Source: Pseudomonadota bacterium (lineage in GTDB: Bacteria; Pseudomonadota; Gammaproteobacteria; Steroidobacterales; Steroidobacteraceae). From it: a stretch of DNA of 64,000 bases. Below, one piece after another: positions 1 through 7,027 of this stretch. A program made the translations under genes and the position numbers. A model generated the notes under the pieces. It worked only from the letters and a program-made list of their open reading frames with translations, made no database searches and had not been told where the DNA came from. Where the stretch lies: positions 50,219 to 114,218 of the forward strand of contig JADIZR010000015.1 in NCBI GenBank assembly GCA_016704655.1, written 5' to 3'. Position 1 is the first letter of the stretch, and every line of letters starts with the position of its first letter.

Positions 1-338
1 AGATCTGCAAGCGCGCGGCCATCGTGCGCTGCGTCGGCGGCTGCGATGGCCCGTTCGACACGCCGCAGCTCCTCGTCGCCATCGAGCACGAATTCAATCG
101 CGGCCTGCGGCAAGGGCGGCGTTTCCTGGGCTACGGACGCCACCCGCCAGTCGCGCGGCAGCAGGCAGTCGCCGGCCTCGCTCTGGATGTCGCCGCGCAG
201 CAGCGCGAACAGGCTCGATTTGCCGCTGCCGTTGGCGCCCACGACACCGACCCGCCAACCGGCGTGGATCTGCAGCGAAGCGTCCTCGATCAGTCGGCGT
301 ACGCCGCGCGTCAGGGTAAGTTGCCGGAACTGGATCAA
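1..338 (-). CDS. ABC-F family ATPase, YheS-like (N-terminal fragment)
   Basis: This is the N-terminal part of a soluble ABC-F ATPase, a family that acts on the ribosome rather than in transport; the gene runs off the left edge of the window. About 112 codons are visible. The start is probably TTG at 338, giving a protein that opens IQFRQLTLTRG, as YheS proteins do; no in-frame ATG lies nearby. The Walker A motif GANGSGKSS is present, followed by the region reading VAQETPPLPQAA, which resembles the YheS linker. The E. coli-type name is an inference from this similarity and from the absence of membrane segments. It is divergent from the secreted repeat protein to its right. Confidence 0.8.
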   Translation of the reverse strand, partial: MIQFRQLTLTRGVRRLIEDASLQIHAGWRVGVVGANGSGKSSLFALLRGDIQSEAGDCLLPRDWRVASVAQETPPLPQAAIEFVLDGDEELRRVERAIAAADAAHDGRALAD

Positions 339-460
339 GGGCGGGAGGTCACAGGAGGGGCGCGCATTCTCCCACTTTGGCGGGAGACGGCGAAGTGCGG
401 CACAATTCACGACCAGTCAGCTTGCCCGGCCACCCGCCGGGTCCCGGAGTCACCGATCCG

Positions 461-1855
461 ATGTCCCGTATCCGTTCAGCATTGGCGCTCGTTGCGCTGG
501 GCCTTGCCGCCGTTGCCGGCCATGCCCAGACGAGCCCCGCCATTTCGACAATCGTCGCGTTCAGCCTCTCGAACCCCGTTGGCAACCTCGTGCAAGGCGC
601 CGACGGTGCCCTGTACGGCGTCGGGAGCCCGGCCACCTCGATCACGGGCGGCGTCATTTACCGCACTACGCTGGACGGCTCCGACGTCCGCACGCTGTAT
701 CAGCTCAAGCCGGAAGATGCGCTGTCGCCCGCTGGTGGCCTGGTGCTGGCCAGCGATGGCCTGCTCTACGGCACCACCAAGTTCGGCCAGGCCGGGCAGG
801 TCGATGGCGCAGGCTCGATCTTCAAGCTTGCGGCAGCCGGCACCGGCTTCCAGATCATCCATCGGTTCGCGCCGGTGACGGCGGCGAACCAGGACTTGAA
901 CCCGATCAACACCAACGGCGCCTATCCGGAGGCGGAACTGGTCGAGGGCGCGGACGGCTACCTGTACGGCGTGGCACGCGCGGGTGGTCCGAATGGCACC
1001 GGTACGATATTCAAGATTGCGCGTGACGGCACCGATTTCAAGCTGCTGCACAGTTTCGCTGCGGTCACCTCGAGCACCACTTCCGGCCTGACCGTGACGG
1101 TCGACGGCGCGGCGCCGACGGGTCCGCTCGTGGCCAGCACCGATAATTTCTTCTATGGCACGACTTCACAGGGAGGCGCGAACGGCCGCGGCGTCGTGTT
1201 CCGCATTGCGTTCGACGGCACCGGCTTCCAGGTCCTGCATGAATTCAGCGCCACAACCGCCGACACCACGACGGGGCTGCTCGAAAACGCAGATGGCGCC
1301 ACGCCGCTGGGCGGCCTGCTCGATGGCGGCGATGGCTATTTTTACGGCATGGCCGCGCAGGGCGGCACCGACGGCAACGGCGTCATTTTCGCGCTCCCGG
1401 CGGATGGCTCCGCGTTTACCGTCTTGCATACCTTTACCGGCGCCGATGGCGCGCGGCCGATCGCGGAACTGATGCTGGCGAGCAGCGGCAAGCTCTACGG
1501 CGTGACGTCGGCGGGCGGAGTCAATACCGCGGGCACCGCGACGACGCTCGGCACGATTTTTTCGATTGATCGCGCCGGCACCAACTTCACCCGTCTCCAC
1601 AGTTTCGACGGCCAGCACGGCTCGCTGCCGTCGAGCAGATTGCTGGAGACGGCGCCCGGCGTGTTCGTCGGCGCTGCCGCCAATACCGGCAATTGCAGCT
1701 ACGGCACGATCTTTCGTTACAGTCTCGCCGGCGACACCGTGACCGGCAATACCAGCTGTGGTCGAAAGAAGAACAACAGTGGCGGCGGCTCCGCCGGCTT
1801 TGCGGTGGTCCTGCTGCTTGCAGGTCTCGGCTTGCTGAGGCGTCGCGCGGCCTGA
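461..1855 (+). CDS. Secreted GloVer-type repeat protein with GlyGly-CTERM-like anchor
   Basis: This 464-residue protein starts at ATG 461 with a clear signal peptide (MSRIRSALALVALGLAAVAG, cleavage after AHAQ-like residues). The mature part is a chain of at least six repeats of the form G-x-I/V-F-x-x-x-x-x-G-x-x-F/V-x-x-L-H-x-F, preceded by LYG-T/V motifs, as in the TIGR03803 'Gloeo/Verruco' repeat family; such proteins probably form a beta-propeller-like fold. The C-terminus has a Gly/Ser-rich stretch, a hydrophobic helix and an RRR end, the layout of GlyGly-CTERM sorting signals that rhombosortase cleaves in other gammaproteobacteria. Function unknown; surface or outer-membrane location is inferred. 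An in-frame ATG at 377 would add 28 residues ahead of the signal peptide and is unlikely. Confidence 0.75.
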   Translation: MSRIRSALALVALGLAAVAGHAQTSPAISTIVAFSLSNPVGNLVQGADGALYGVGSPATSITGGVIYRTTLDGSDVRTLYQLKPEDALSPAGGLVLASDGLLYGTTKFGQAGQVDGAGSIFKLAAAGTGFQIIHRFAPVTAANQDLNPINTNGAYPEAELVEGADGYLYGVARAGGPNGTGTIFKIARDGTDFKLLHSFAAVTSSTTSGLTVTVDGAAPTGPLVASTDNFFYGTTSQGGANGRGVVFRIAFDGTGFQVLHEFSATTADTTTGLLENADGATPLGGLLDGGDGYFYGMAAQGGTDGNGVIFALPADGSAFTVLHTFTGADGARPIAELMLASSGKLYGVTSAGGVNTAGTATTLGTIFSIDRAGTNFTRLHSFDGQHGSLPSSRLLETAPGVFVGAAANTGNCSYGTIFRYSLAGDTVTGNTSCGRKKNNSGGGSAGFAVVLLLAGLGLLRRRAA

Positions 1856-1883
1856 TTCTGCGTCAACGTAAAGGGGCCGGCAG

Positions 1884-4103
1884 ATGACCAACAGGGGATT
1901 GCATCACCGGACCTGCTGCCTCTGCGAGGCAATGTGCGGAATCGTCGTCGAGCACCACAACGGCGAGGTGGTCTCGATCAAGCCGAATCGCGACGACGTC
2001 CTGAGCCGCGGGCACATCTGCCCGAAGGCGGTCGCACTCAAGGACCTGCACGAGGATCCCGACCGGTTGCGCACGCCGCTGCGGCGCACGCCGGACGGCT
2101 GGGAGGAGATCTCCTGGGCCGCGGCCTTCGACGAGATCGCAGCACGCATCGGCGACATCCGCGCACGTCACGGCAACGACGCGGTCGCGATCTACGCGGG
2201 TAACCCCACCGTCCACAACCTGGGCGCAATGCTCGGTATCGGCGACTTCATCCGTGCGATGCGCACGAAGAACCTGTATTCCGCCACCAGTGTCGACCAG
2301 CTGCCGCACATGGTGGCGTCGTGGGCGTTGTTCGGGCACCAGTTCCTCATGCCCGTGCCGGACGTCGATCGCACGCAGTTGTTCGTCTGCATCGGTGGCA
2401 ACCCTGTCGCGTCGGCCGGCTCGATCATGGGAGCTCCCGGATTCGAAAAGCGCATCGACGCGCTGCACGCGCGGGGCGGACGGTTCGTCGTCATCGATCC
2501 GCGGCGCACCGAATCCGCGGCCATCGCTGACGAATACTTCGGCATCCGTCCCGGCACCGACGTCTACCTGTTGCTCGCCCTGCTGCACGAAGTATTCAGG
2601 CAGGGGCGCATCGACCTGGCGCACCTCGCGCCGCACGTCGACGGCCTCGAGGCCCTGCGCCAGGCCGTCCTCGGATTCGACCCGCAGGTGCTTGCGGCTC
2701 GCACGAGCCTGCCGCATTCACGGATCATTGCGCTCGCGCATGACCTGATGGACGAGCCGCGTGCGCTCGTTTACGGACGCGTGGGAGCGTGCACGCAGGA
2801 GTTCGGCGGCCTCACGCTGTGGCTGATCTATTGCCTGAATGCGGTCACGGGTCACCTCGATCGCGAGGGCGGCATGATGTTCGCCGAGCCGGCCGTGGAC
2901 CTCACGCGTGCGTACGGTTCGCGCGGCCACTACGGCAAGTTCCACTCGCGCGTACGCCAGCTGCCAGAGTTCTCGAACGAGTTGCCCGTGGCTGCGCTGG
3001 CGGAAGAGATCACGACGCCAGGCCAGGGCCAGGTGCGCGCCCTGTTCACTTTCGCGGGCAACCCTGTGCTGTCGACACCAAACGGCGGCCAGCTCGACGC
3101 CGCGCTCGGGCAACTCGAGTTCATGGTGTCGATCGACCTGTACCTGAACGAATCGTCGCGCCACGCGCACCTGATCCTGCCGTCGACGAGTCCGCTGGAG
3201 CGCAGTCACTACGACGTCGCGTTGAGCGGCTTCGCGGTGCGCAACGTCGCCAAGTATTCGCCGCCGCTGTTCCCGAAGCCTGCGGGCGCGCTGCACGATC
3301 ACGAGATTCTCGCGCAGATTGCGCAACGCCTGCGCACGGCGCCGGGTTCCTGGTCCGGGCGCGCTGCGCTCAAGGTGAAAGATGCGGTGGCGCGGCGTCT
3401 TGGTCCGGACGGTACGCTCGACTGGATGCTGAAGACAGGGCGTTACGGCGTTCCCAATGCCGGCAGGCTGAAGCTGCTGGGTGCGCTGCCTGGCTTTGGT
3501 GCCTTGCGCAAGCTCATGCGCGCGCCCGATCGTCGGCCGGTGGGCCTGACGGTGCAACGGCTGCTCGATGCGCCGAACGGCGTTGACCTCGGTGCGCTCG
3601 AGACTGCGTTTCCCCGTCGTATCGCGACGCCGAACCGTCGCATCGACCTTGCCCCCGCCCTGTTCGTCGCGGACCTGGGCCGTGCGGTGGCTGCGCTCGA
3701 CGAGCCCTTGCCGTCGCTGGCGTTGATCGGCCGGCGCCACGTGCGCAGCAACAATTCATGGCTGCACAACAGCCAGCGCCTGGTGAAAGGCAAGCCGCGC
3801 TGCACGCTGATGCTGCACCCGGATGACGCAGCAGAACGAGGCCTCGTTGACGGTGCGATTGCGCGCGTCACATCGCGCGTCGGCATGGTCGAAGTGGCCG
3901 TGGAAATCACGCCGGACATCCAACCGGGCGTGGTCAGCCTGCCGCACGGCTGGGGTCACTGGCGCGCTGGTGTGCGGCTCGGCATCGCGAGCGCTCATGC
4001 CGGCGTGAGCATCAACGATCTGATCGACGATCGCCGCGTCGACGCGCTCACCGGCACGGCGGTGCTGAACGGCACGCCGGTCGAAGTCGTGGCTGCCCAA
4101 TGA
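1884..4103 (+). CDS. Molybdopterin-dependent oxidoreductase
   Basis: This 739-residue protein belongs to the DMSO reductase/formate dehydrogenase-like superfamily. An N-terminal Fe4S4 motif (C-C-L-C-E-A-M-C near residues 11-18, with the last ligand in GHICPKA) precedes the molybdopterin domain, which has YAGNP, GGNP and DPRRTE segments typical of cofactor binding. The C-terminal dinucleotide-binding domain has the usual SLPHGWGHW-type stretch. No Tat signal precedes the iron-sulfur motif, so it is probably cytoplasmic. No electron-transfer subunits adjoin it, so the substrate cannot be assigned; stand-alone enzymes of this type are often annotated as formate dehydrogenase-like or assimilatory nitrate reductase-like. 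The start at ATG 1884 is 28 nt after the upstream stop. Confidence 0.85.
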   Translation: MTNRGLHHRTCCLCEAMCGIVVEHHNGEVVSIKPNRDDVLSRGHICPKAVALKDLHEDPDRLRTPLRRTPDGWEEISWAAAFDEIAARIGDIRARHGNDAVAIYAGNPTVHNLGAMLGIGDFIRAMRTKNLYSATSVDQLPHMVASWALFGHQFLMPVPDVDRTQLFVCIGGNPVASAGSIMGAPGFEKRIDALHARGGRFVVIDPRRTESAAIADEYFGIRPGTDVYLLLALLHEVFRQGRIDLAHLAPHVDGLEALRQAVLGFDPQVLAARTSLPHSRIIALAHDLMDEPRALVYGRVGACTQEFGGLTLWLIYCLNAVTGHLDREGGMMFAEPAVDLTRAYGSRGHYGKFHSRVRQLPEFSNELPVAALAEEITTPGQGQVRALFTFAGNPVLSTPNGGQLDAALGQLEFMVSIDLYLNESSRHAHLILPSTSPLERSHYDVALSGFAVRNVAKYSPPLFPKPAGALHDHEILAQIAQRLRTAPGSWSGRAALKVKDAVARRLGPDGTLDWMLKTGRYGVPNAGRLKLLGALPGFGALRKLMRAPDRRPVGLTVQRLLDAPNGVDLGALETAFPRRIATPNRRIDLAPALFVADLGRAVAALDEPLPSLALIGRRHVRSNNSWLHNSQRLVKGKPRCTLMLHPDDAAERGLVDGAIARVTSRVGMVEVAVEITPDIQPGVVSLPHGWGHWRAGVRLGIASAHAGVSINDLIDDRRVDALTGTAVLNGTPVEVVAAQ

Positions 4104-4106
4104 AAA

Positions 4107-4130
4107 GCCCCCGGCCTGGTGGCCGGGGGC
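4107..4130 (-). terminator. Rho-independent terminator of ssrA
   Basis: A perfect 10-bp stem (gcccccggcc with ggccgggggc) and 4-nt loop is followed on the minus strand by TTTT. It lies 7 nt beyond the CCA end of tmRNA, so it probably ends ssrA transcription; on the plus strand there is no T tract for the oxidoreductase gene. Confidence 0.8.
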
Positions 4131-4136
4131 GCTTGC

Positions 4137-4491
4137 TGGTGGAGGCGGCGGGAATCGAACCCGCGTCCGCAAGCCCTACATTCCAGGACCTACATGCTTA
4201 GCCGTCTTTTTGATTCTCGTCGTTCACTACCCAAGCGGCAGGGAAAATGACCGACCAGCTCAGGAACGTTTTAGCGAGCCAGCCCTCAGCACACTGGACA
4301 CGCGAGCTTGTGAGCGCGTCCCCCGGGTCTGGATGCACAAGCACACGCCAGTCGGGGGTTAAGCGGGATTAAGCAGCTAGAGCGTAGTTGTCGTCGTTGG
4401 CAACTAAGAGTTTGCAAGTAGTTTAACGAGGTATCTTGCACCTCGGCATGCACCTGGAGTTTCGCGACCCACGTCGAAACCGGTCGCCCCC
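4137..4491 (-). ncRNA. ssrA: Transfer-messenger RNA (tmRNA)
   Basis: This 355-nt RNA rescues stalled ribosomes together with SmpB. The 5' end reads GGGGGCGACCGGTTTCGACG on the minus strand and the 3' end forms the tRNA-like arm ending in CCA at 4137. The tag reading frame lies at 4369-4401 and encodes ANDDNYALAA followed by TAA, one residue different from the E. coli tag. The partner gene smpB is directly upstream on the same strand, separated by the 9-nt repeat hairpin. A TTGCAT/TACACT promoter precedes it and a strong terminator follows. Confidence 0.95.
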
Positions 4492-4503
4492 GTGAACGCC
4501 CCC

Positions 4504-4531
4504 AGTGTAGGGCCAAAGCGCTGGAATGCAA
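4504..4531 (-). promoter_or_regulatory. Putative sigma-70 promoter of ssrA
   Basis: On the minus strand TTGCAT (4526-4531) and TACACT (4504-4509) are separated by 16 nt and lie about 12 nt upstream of the mature tmRNA 5' end, which is normally made by processing. The -35 element abuts the left arm of the repeat hairpin. Confidence 0.5.
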
Positions 4532-4636
4532 GGGGAGGAAGGGCAGGAAGTGTAGGAAGTGTAGGAAGTGTAGGAAGTGCCTTCTGGCCTTCCGGGCCTT
4601 CCGGGCCTTCCTACCCTTCCTGCCCTTCCTCCCCTT
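4530..4636. repeat. 9-nt tandem repeat inside a 30-bp inverted repeat
   Basis: Arms 4530-4559 and 4607-4636 are complementary over 30 nt with one mismatch. Between and within them are 9-nt tandem units, tgtaggaag (four) and ggccttccg (three). The hairpin begins at the smpB stop codon and ends at the ssrA promoter. It belongs to the same repeat family as 21192-21245, 21374-21452 and 24193-24290. Confidence 0.85.
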
Positions 4637-5124
4637 CAGCGCCTGCGGAGCAGGCGCGACTTCTCCCGCTGCCAGTCGCGGTCTTTTTCGTTATCGCGCT
4701 TGTCGTGCGCCTGCTTGCCCTTGGCCACGCCGATTTCGAGTTTCACCTTGCCCTGGCTCCAGTACAGCTCGAGCGGCACGATGGTGTGGCCCTTGCGCTC
4801 GACCGCACCGACCAGGCTGTCCAGTTCCCTGCGGTTGAGCAGCAGTTTGCGGGTGCGCGTCGGGTCCGCCACGATGTGCGTCGACACGGTGCGCAGCGGT
4901 GTGATGTGCGCGCCGATCAGGAACGCCTCGCCGTCCTTGATGATCACGTAGCCCTCGGTGATCTGCGCCTTGCCGGCACGCAGGCTCTTGACCTCCCAGC
5001 CCTGCAGCGCGAGCCCGGCCTCGAGCTTTTCCTCGATGAAATACTCGTACCGCGCGCGCTTGTTCTGCGCGATCGTGGGGTTCTCGTCGGACTTGCGGTC
5101 CTTGTCCTTGCGCGGCGTGGTCAT
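4636..5124 (-). CDS. smpB: SsrA-binding protein
   Basis: SmpB (162 residues, the usual length) binds the tRNA-like domain of tmRNA and carries it into stalled ribosomes. The conserved N-terminal core is visible: NKRARYEYFIEEKLEAGLAL, then GWEVKSLRAGK and the GEAFLIGAHI strand. The C-terminal tail is rich in Lys and Arg (about residues 135-162), the part that enters the empty mRNA channel. The gene is immediately upstream of ssrA on the same strand, so protein and RNA partner are linked here. Start ATG at 5124; the divergent neighbour is ratA. Confidence 0.95.
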   Translation of the reverse strand: MTTPRKDKDRKSDENPTIAQNKRARYEYFIEEKLEAGLALQGWEVKSLRAGKAQITEGYVIIKDGEAFLIGAHITPLRTVSTHIVADPTRTRKLLLNRRELDSLVGAVERKGHTIVPLELYWSQGKVKLEIGVAKGKQAHDKRDNEKDRDWQREKSRLLRRR

Positions 5125-5198
5125 GGCGGGAATGTCGGGGTCGGTCGCGCATTCTATCTGCCGCGCTTACACTGCGCGCGCCCGGACCGAAATCGACC

Positions 5199-5645
5199 AT
5201 GGCCACTCGCGAAATCAAGCGCACCGCGCTCGTCACCTTCACGCCCGAGCAGATGTTCGACCTGGTGGTCGACGTCGAGCGTTATCGCGAATTCCTGCCG
5301 TGGGTGGCGGGCGCCGAAGTGCATGAAAAGACCGAGCGCGACCTGCAGGCCAGCCTGACCATGGAGCGTGCAGGCATCCGCCAGAGCTTCACCACGCGCA
5401 ACGTCATGCAGCGGCCGGACTGGATGTCGCTCGAGCTCGTGAACGGCCCGTTCAAGCGGCTGGACGGCCTGTGGACTTTCGCGGCAATCGGCGCAGCCGG
5501 CACGAAGGTGGTGCTGGACATGAAGTTCGAGTTCGCGAACCCCGTGGCGTCGATGCTGTTCGGTCGGGCGTTCGAGCAGAGTGTCGGCGAGCTGATCGAT
5601 GCCTTCGTCGCGCGCGCCAGGCAAGTCCACGGCGCAGCCTCGTAG
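5199..5645 (+). CDS. ratA: RatA / COQ10-like START-domain protein
   Basis: This 148-residue protein is a single polyketide-cyclase/START-fold domain of the RatA/Coq10 family. E. coli RatA was described as a toxin that blocks 70S subunit association; homologues bind ubiquinone, so the biochemical role is debated. The typical opening (REIKRTALVTFTPEQMFDLV, then VERYREFLPW) and the closing ARxVHG segment are present. It overlaps no gene but is followed 2 nt later by rnfH, the usual ratA-rnfH pairing next to smpB and bamE in gammaproteobacteria. Confidence 0.9.
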   Translation: MATREIKRTALVTFTPEQMFDLVVDVERYREFLPWVAGAEVHEKTERDLQASLTMERAGIRQSFTTRNVMQRPDWMSLELVNGPFKRLDGLWTFAAIGAAGTKVVLDMKFEFANPVASMLFGRAFEQSVGELIDAFVARARQVHGAAS

Positions 5646-5647
5646 CC

Positions 5648-5956
5648 ATGGGCGAGGGTGCGGTGCACGTCGAAGTTGTCTATGCGCTGCCCGACCGGCA
5701 ACGGGTCGTGACGCTGGCGCTGCCGGAGACGGGGCTCACGGCACAGGCGGCCGTCGAGCGCTCGGGTCTGCTGGACGAATTTCCCAACCTGCGCGACCGG
5801 CCACTCGTGCTCGGAATCTACGGGACGGTTTGCTTGCCGGATCGTCCACTGCGGGACAGGGATCGGGTCGAGATCTATCGACCGCTCCAGGTCGATCCCC
5901 GCGCGCAACGACGCGAGCGGGCCGCACAGGCCGTGCGCCAGGGTCGAAAACGCTGA
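5648..5956 (+). CDS. rnfH: RnfH family (RatB) ubiquitin-like fold protein
   Basis: A 102-residue protein starting at ATG 5648, 2 nt after the ratA stop. It matches the RnfH/RatB family, with VEVVYALPDRQ near the start, VGIYG-like LVLGIYG in the centre and DRVEIYRPLQVDPRAQRRER near the end, the most conserved block. The family has a beta-grasp fold and unknown function; the name RnfH comes from association with rnf genes in some species, but no rnf genes are seen here. It converges with bamE. Confidence 0.85.
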   Translation: MGEGAVHVEVVYALPDRQRVVTLALPETGLTAQAAVERSGLLDEFPNLRDRPLVLGIYGTVCLPDRPLRDRDRVEIYRPLQVDPRAQRRERAAQAVRQGRKR

Positions 5957-5993
5957 AAGAGCGCGGGGCGCCGTGCGGCGCCAGCGCCGGGGA

Positions 5994-6485
5994 TCAGTCG
6001 GCCGTGCGGTCCGGCTGCGGTGCGGGCGGTGCCTCTTCAGCCGCAGCAACCGGCGGCGGCGCCGGGTCGGCGGCTGCGGCCGGGGCAGGTGCAGGTGCCG
6101 GTGCAGGGGTCTGGCCCGCGGCGGGCGTCTGCTGCAATTGCTCGTTGCCCTGCGGCAGCACGGGCCGGCCAGGCTTCTCGATGCGACTGACCTTGTCGCC
6201 TTCGAAGTGCACGATGTAATGCGCGCGATCCCGGTGCCTTTCCCGTCCGCGCTGGAGGGTGTAGATGTAGTCCCAACGCTGCGGGTCGAACGGATCGGCC
6301 AGCATCGGGGTGCCGAGCAGGTAGCGCACCTGGCTGCGGGTCATGCCGACGGTCACCTGGTCGACGTCTTCCGATTTGAGCAGGTTGCCCTGCTGGATGG
6401 TCGGCCGATAGACGCATCCGGCGGAACCGAGCACAACGCCCAGGATCAGGACCAGGGAAAGGGTGGCTCGGGAAAACGCGCTCAT
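5994..6485 (-). CDS. bamE: Outer membrane assembly lipoprotein BamE
   Basis: BamE is a lipoprotein subunit of the BAM complex that folds beta-barrel proteins into the outer membrane. The start at ATG 6485 gives a lipoprotein signal (LSLVLILGVVLGSAGC, lipidated Cys near residue 24). The SmpA/OmlA fold follows: VTVGMTRSQVRYLLGTPM, then DPQRWDYIYTLQRG. The C-terminal 50 residues form a Pro/Ala-rich low-complexity tail, longer than in E. coli. The gene is divergent from fur, the arrangement found in many gammaproteobacteria. Confidence 0.93.
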   Translation of the reverse strand: MSAFSRATLSLVLILGVVLGSAGCVYRPTIQQGNLLKSEDVDQVTVGMTRSQVRYLLGTPMLADPFDPQRWDYIYTLQRGRERHRDRAHYIVHFEGDKVSRIEKPGRPVLPQGNEQLQQTPAAGQTPAPAPAPAPAAAADPAPPPVAAAEEAPPAPQPDRTAD

Positions 6486-6595
6486 GCGGGGTGGCTTCTG
6501 TTGTCTGGAGTTACCGGGCCGACCCGGAGATAATGCGGCGCGATCATAACCCAACCGCGCTTCGGCGCAGCACCCGACCCGCGAGGAACAAATCC

Positions 6596-7027
6596 GTGGA
6601 ACCTTCGCCTCTGCGTCGCGCTGGCCTGAAGATCACCGCGCCGCGCCTGAAGATTCTCGAGATCCTCGCCAGTGCGACAGTGCGTCACATGAGCGCGGAA
6701 GACGTCTATCGACGCCTGCTCGAGCTGAACGAGGACATCGGCCTTGCCACGGTCTACCGGGTGCTGACTCAATTCGAGTCCGCTGGCCTGGTGACGCGCC
6801 ATCATTTCGAGGGTGGCACGGCGGTGTTCGAACTCAACGAGGGCACGCACCACGATCACATCGTGTGCATAGACTGCGGCCACGTCGAAGAGTTCTCAGA
6901 CGAGGCTATCGAGGAGCGGCAGCGGCAGATTGCCGCGCGACTCGGGTTCGAGATCTCCGATCACTCGCTCACCCTGCACGGCCACTGCGTGCGCGAGGCT
7001 TGTCCTTACCGCCCGAAACGCCCGTAG
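6596..7027 (+). CDS. fur: Ferric uptake regulator
   Basis: Fur (143 residues) is the iron-sensing repressor. GTG at 6596 is chosen because gaggaa lies 8 nt upstream and the product then starts at the normal point (EPSPLRRAGLKITAPRLKIL). The winged helix occupies about residues 10-85 (SAEDVYRRLLE, GLATVYRVLTQF). The metal-binding part has HHDHIVCIDCGHVEEF and a second Cys pair, HCVREACPY. Upstream ATG codons at 6491 and 6533 would extend into the bamE promoter region and lack support. The last 59 bp overlap the 3' end of recN on the other strand. Confidence 0.95.
   Translation: MEPSPLRRAGLKITAPRLKILEILASATVRHMSAEDVYRRLLELNEDIGLATVYRVLTQFESAGLVTRHHFEGGTAVFELNEGTHHDHIVCIDCGHVEEFSDEAIEERQRQIAARLGFEISDHSLTLHGHCVREACPYRPKRP

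Noticed and set aside
4107..4130. Terminator for the molybdopterin oxidoreductase
   Set aside because: The T tract follows the stem only on the minus strand, so it serves ssrA.
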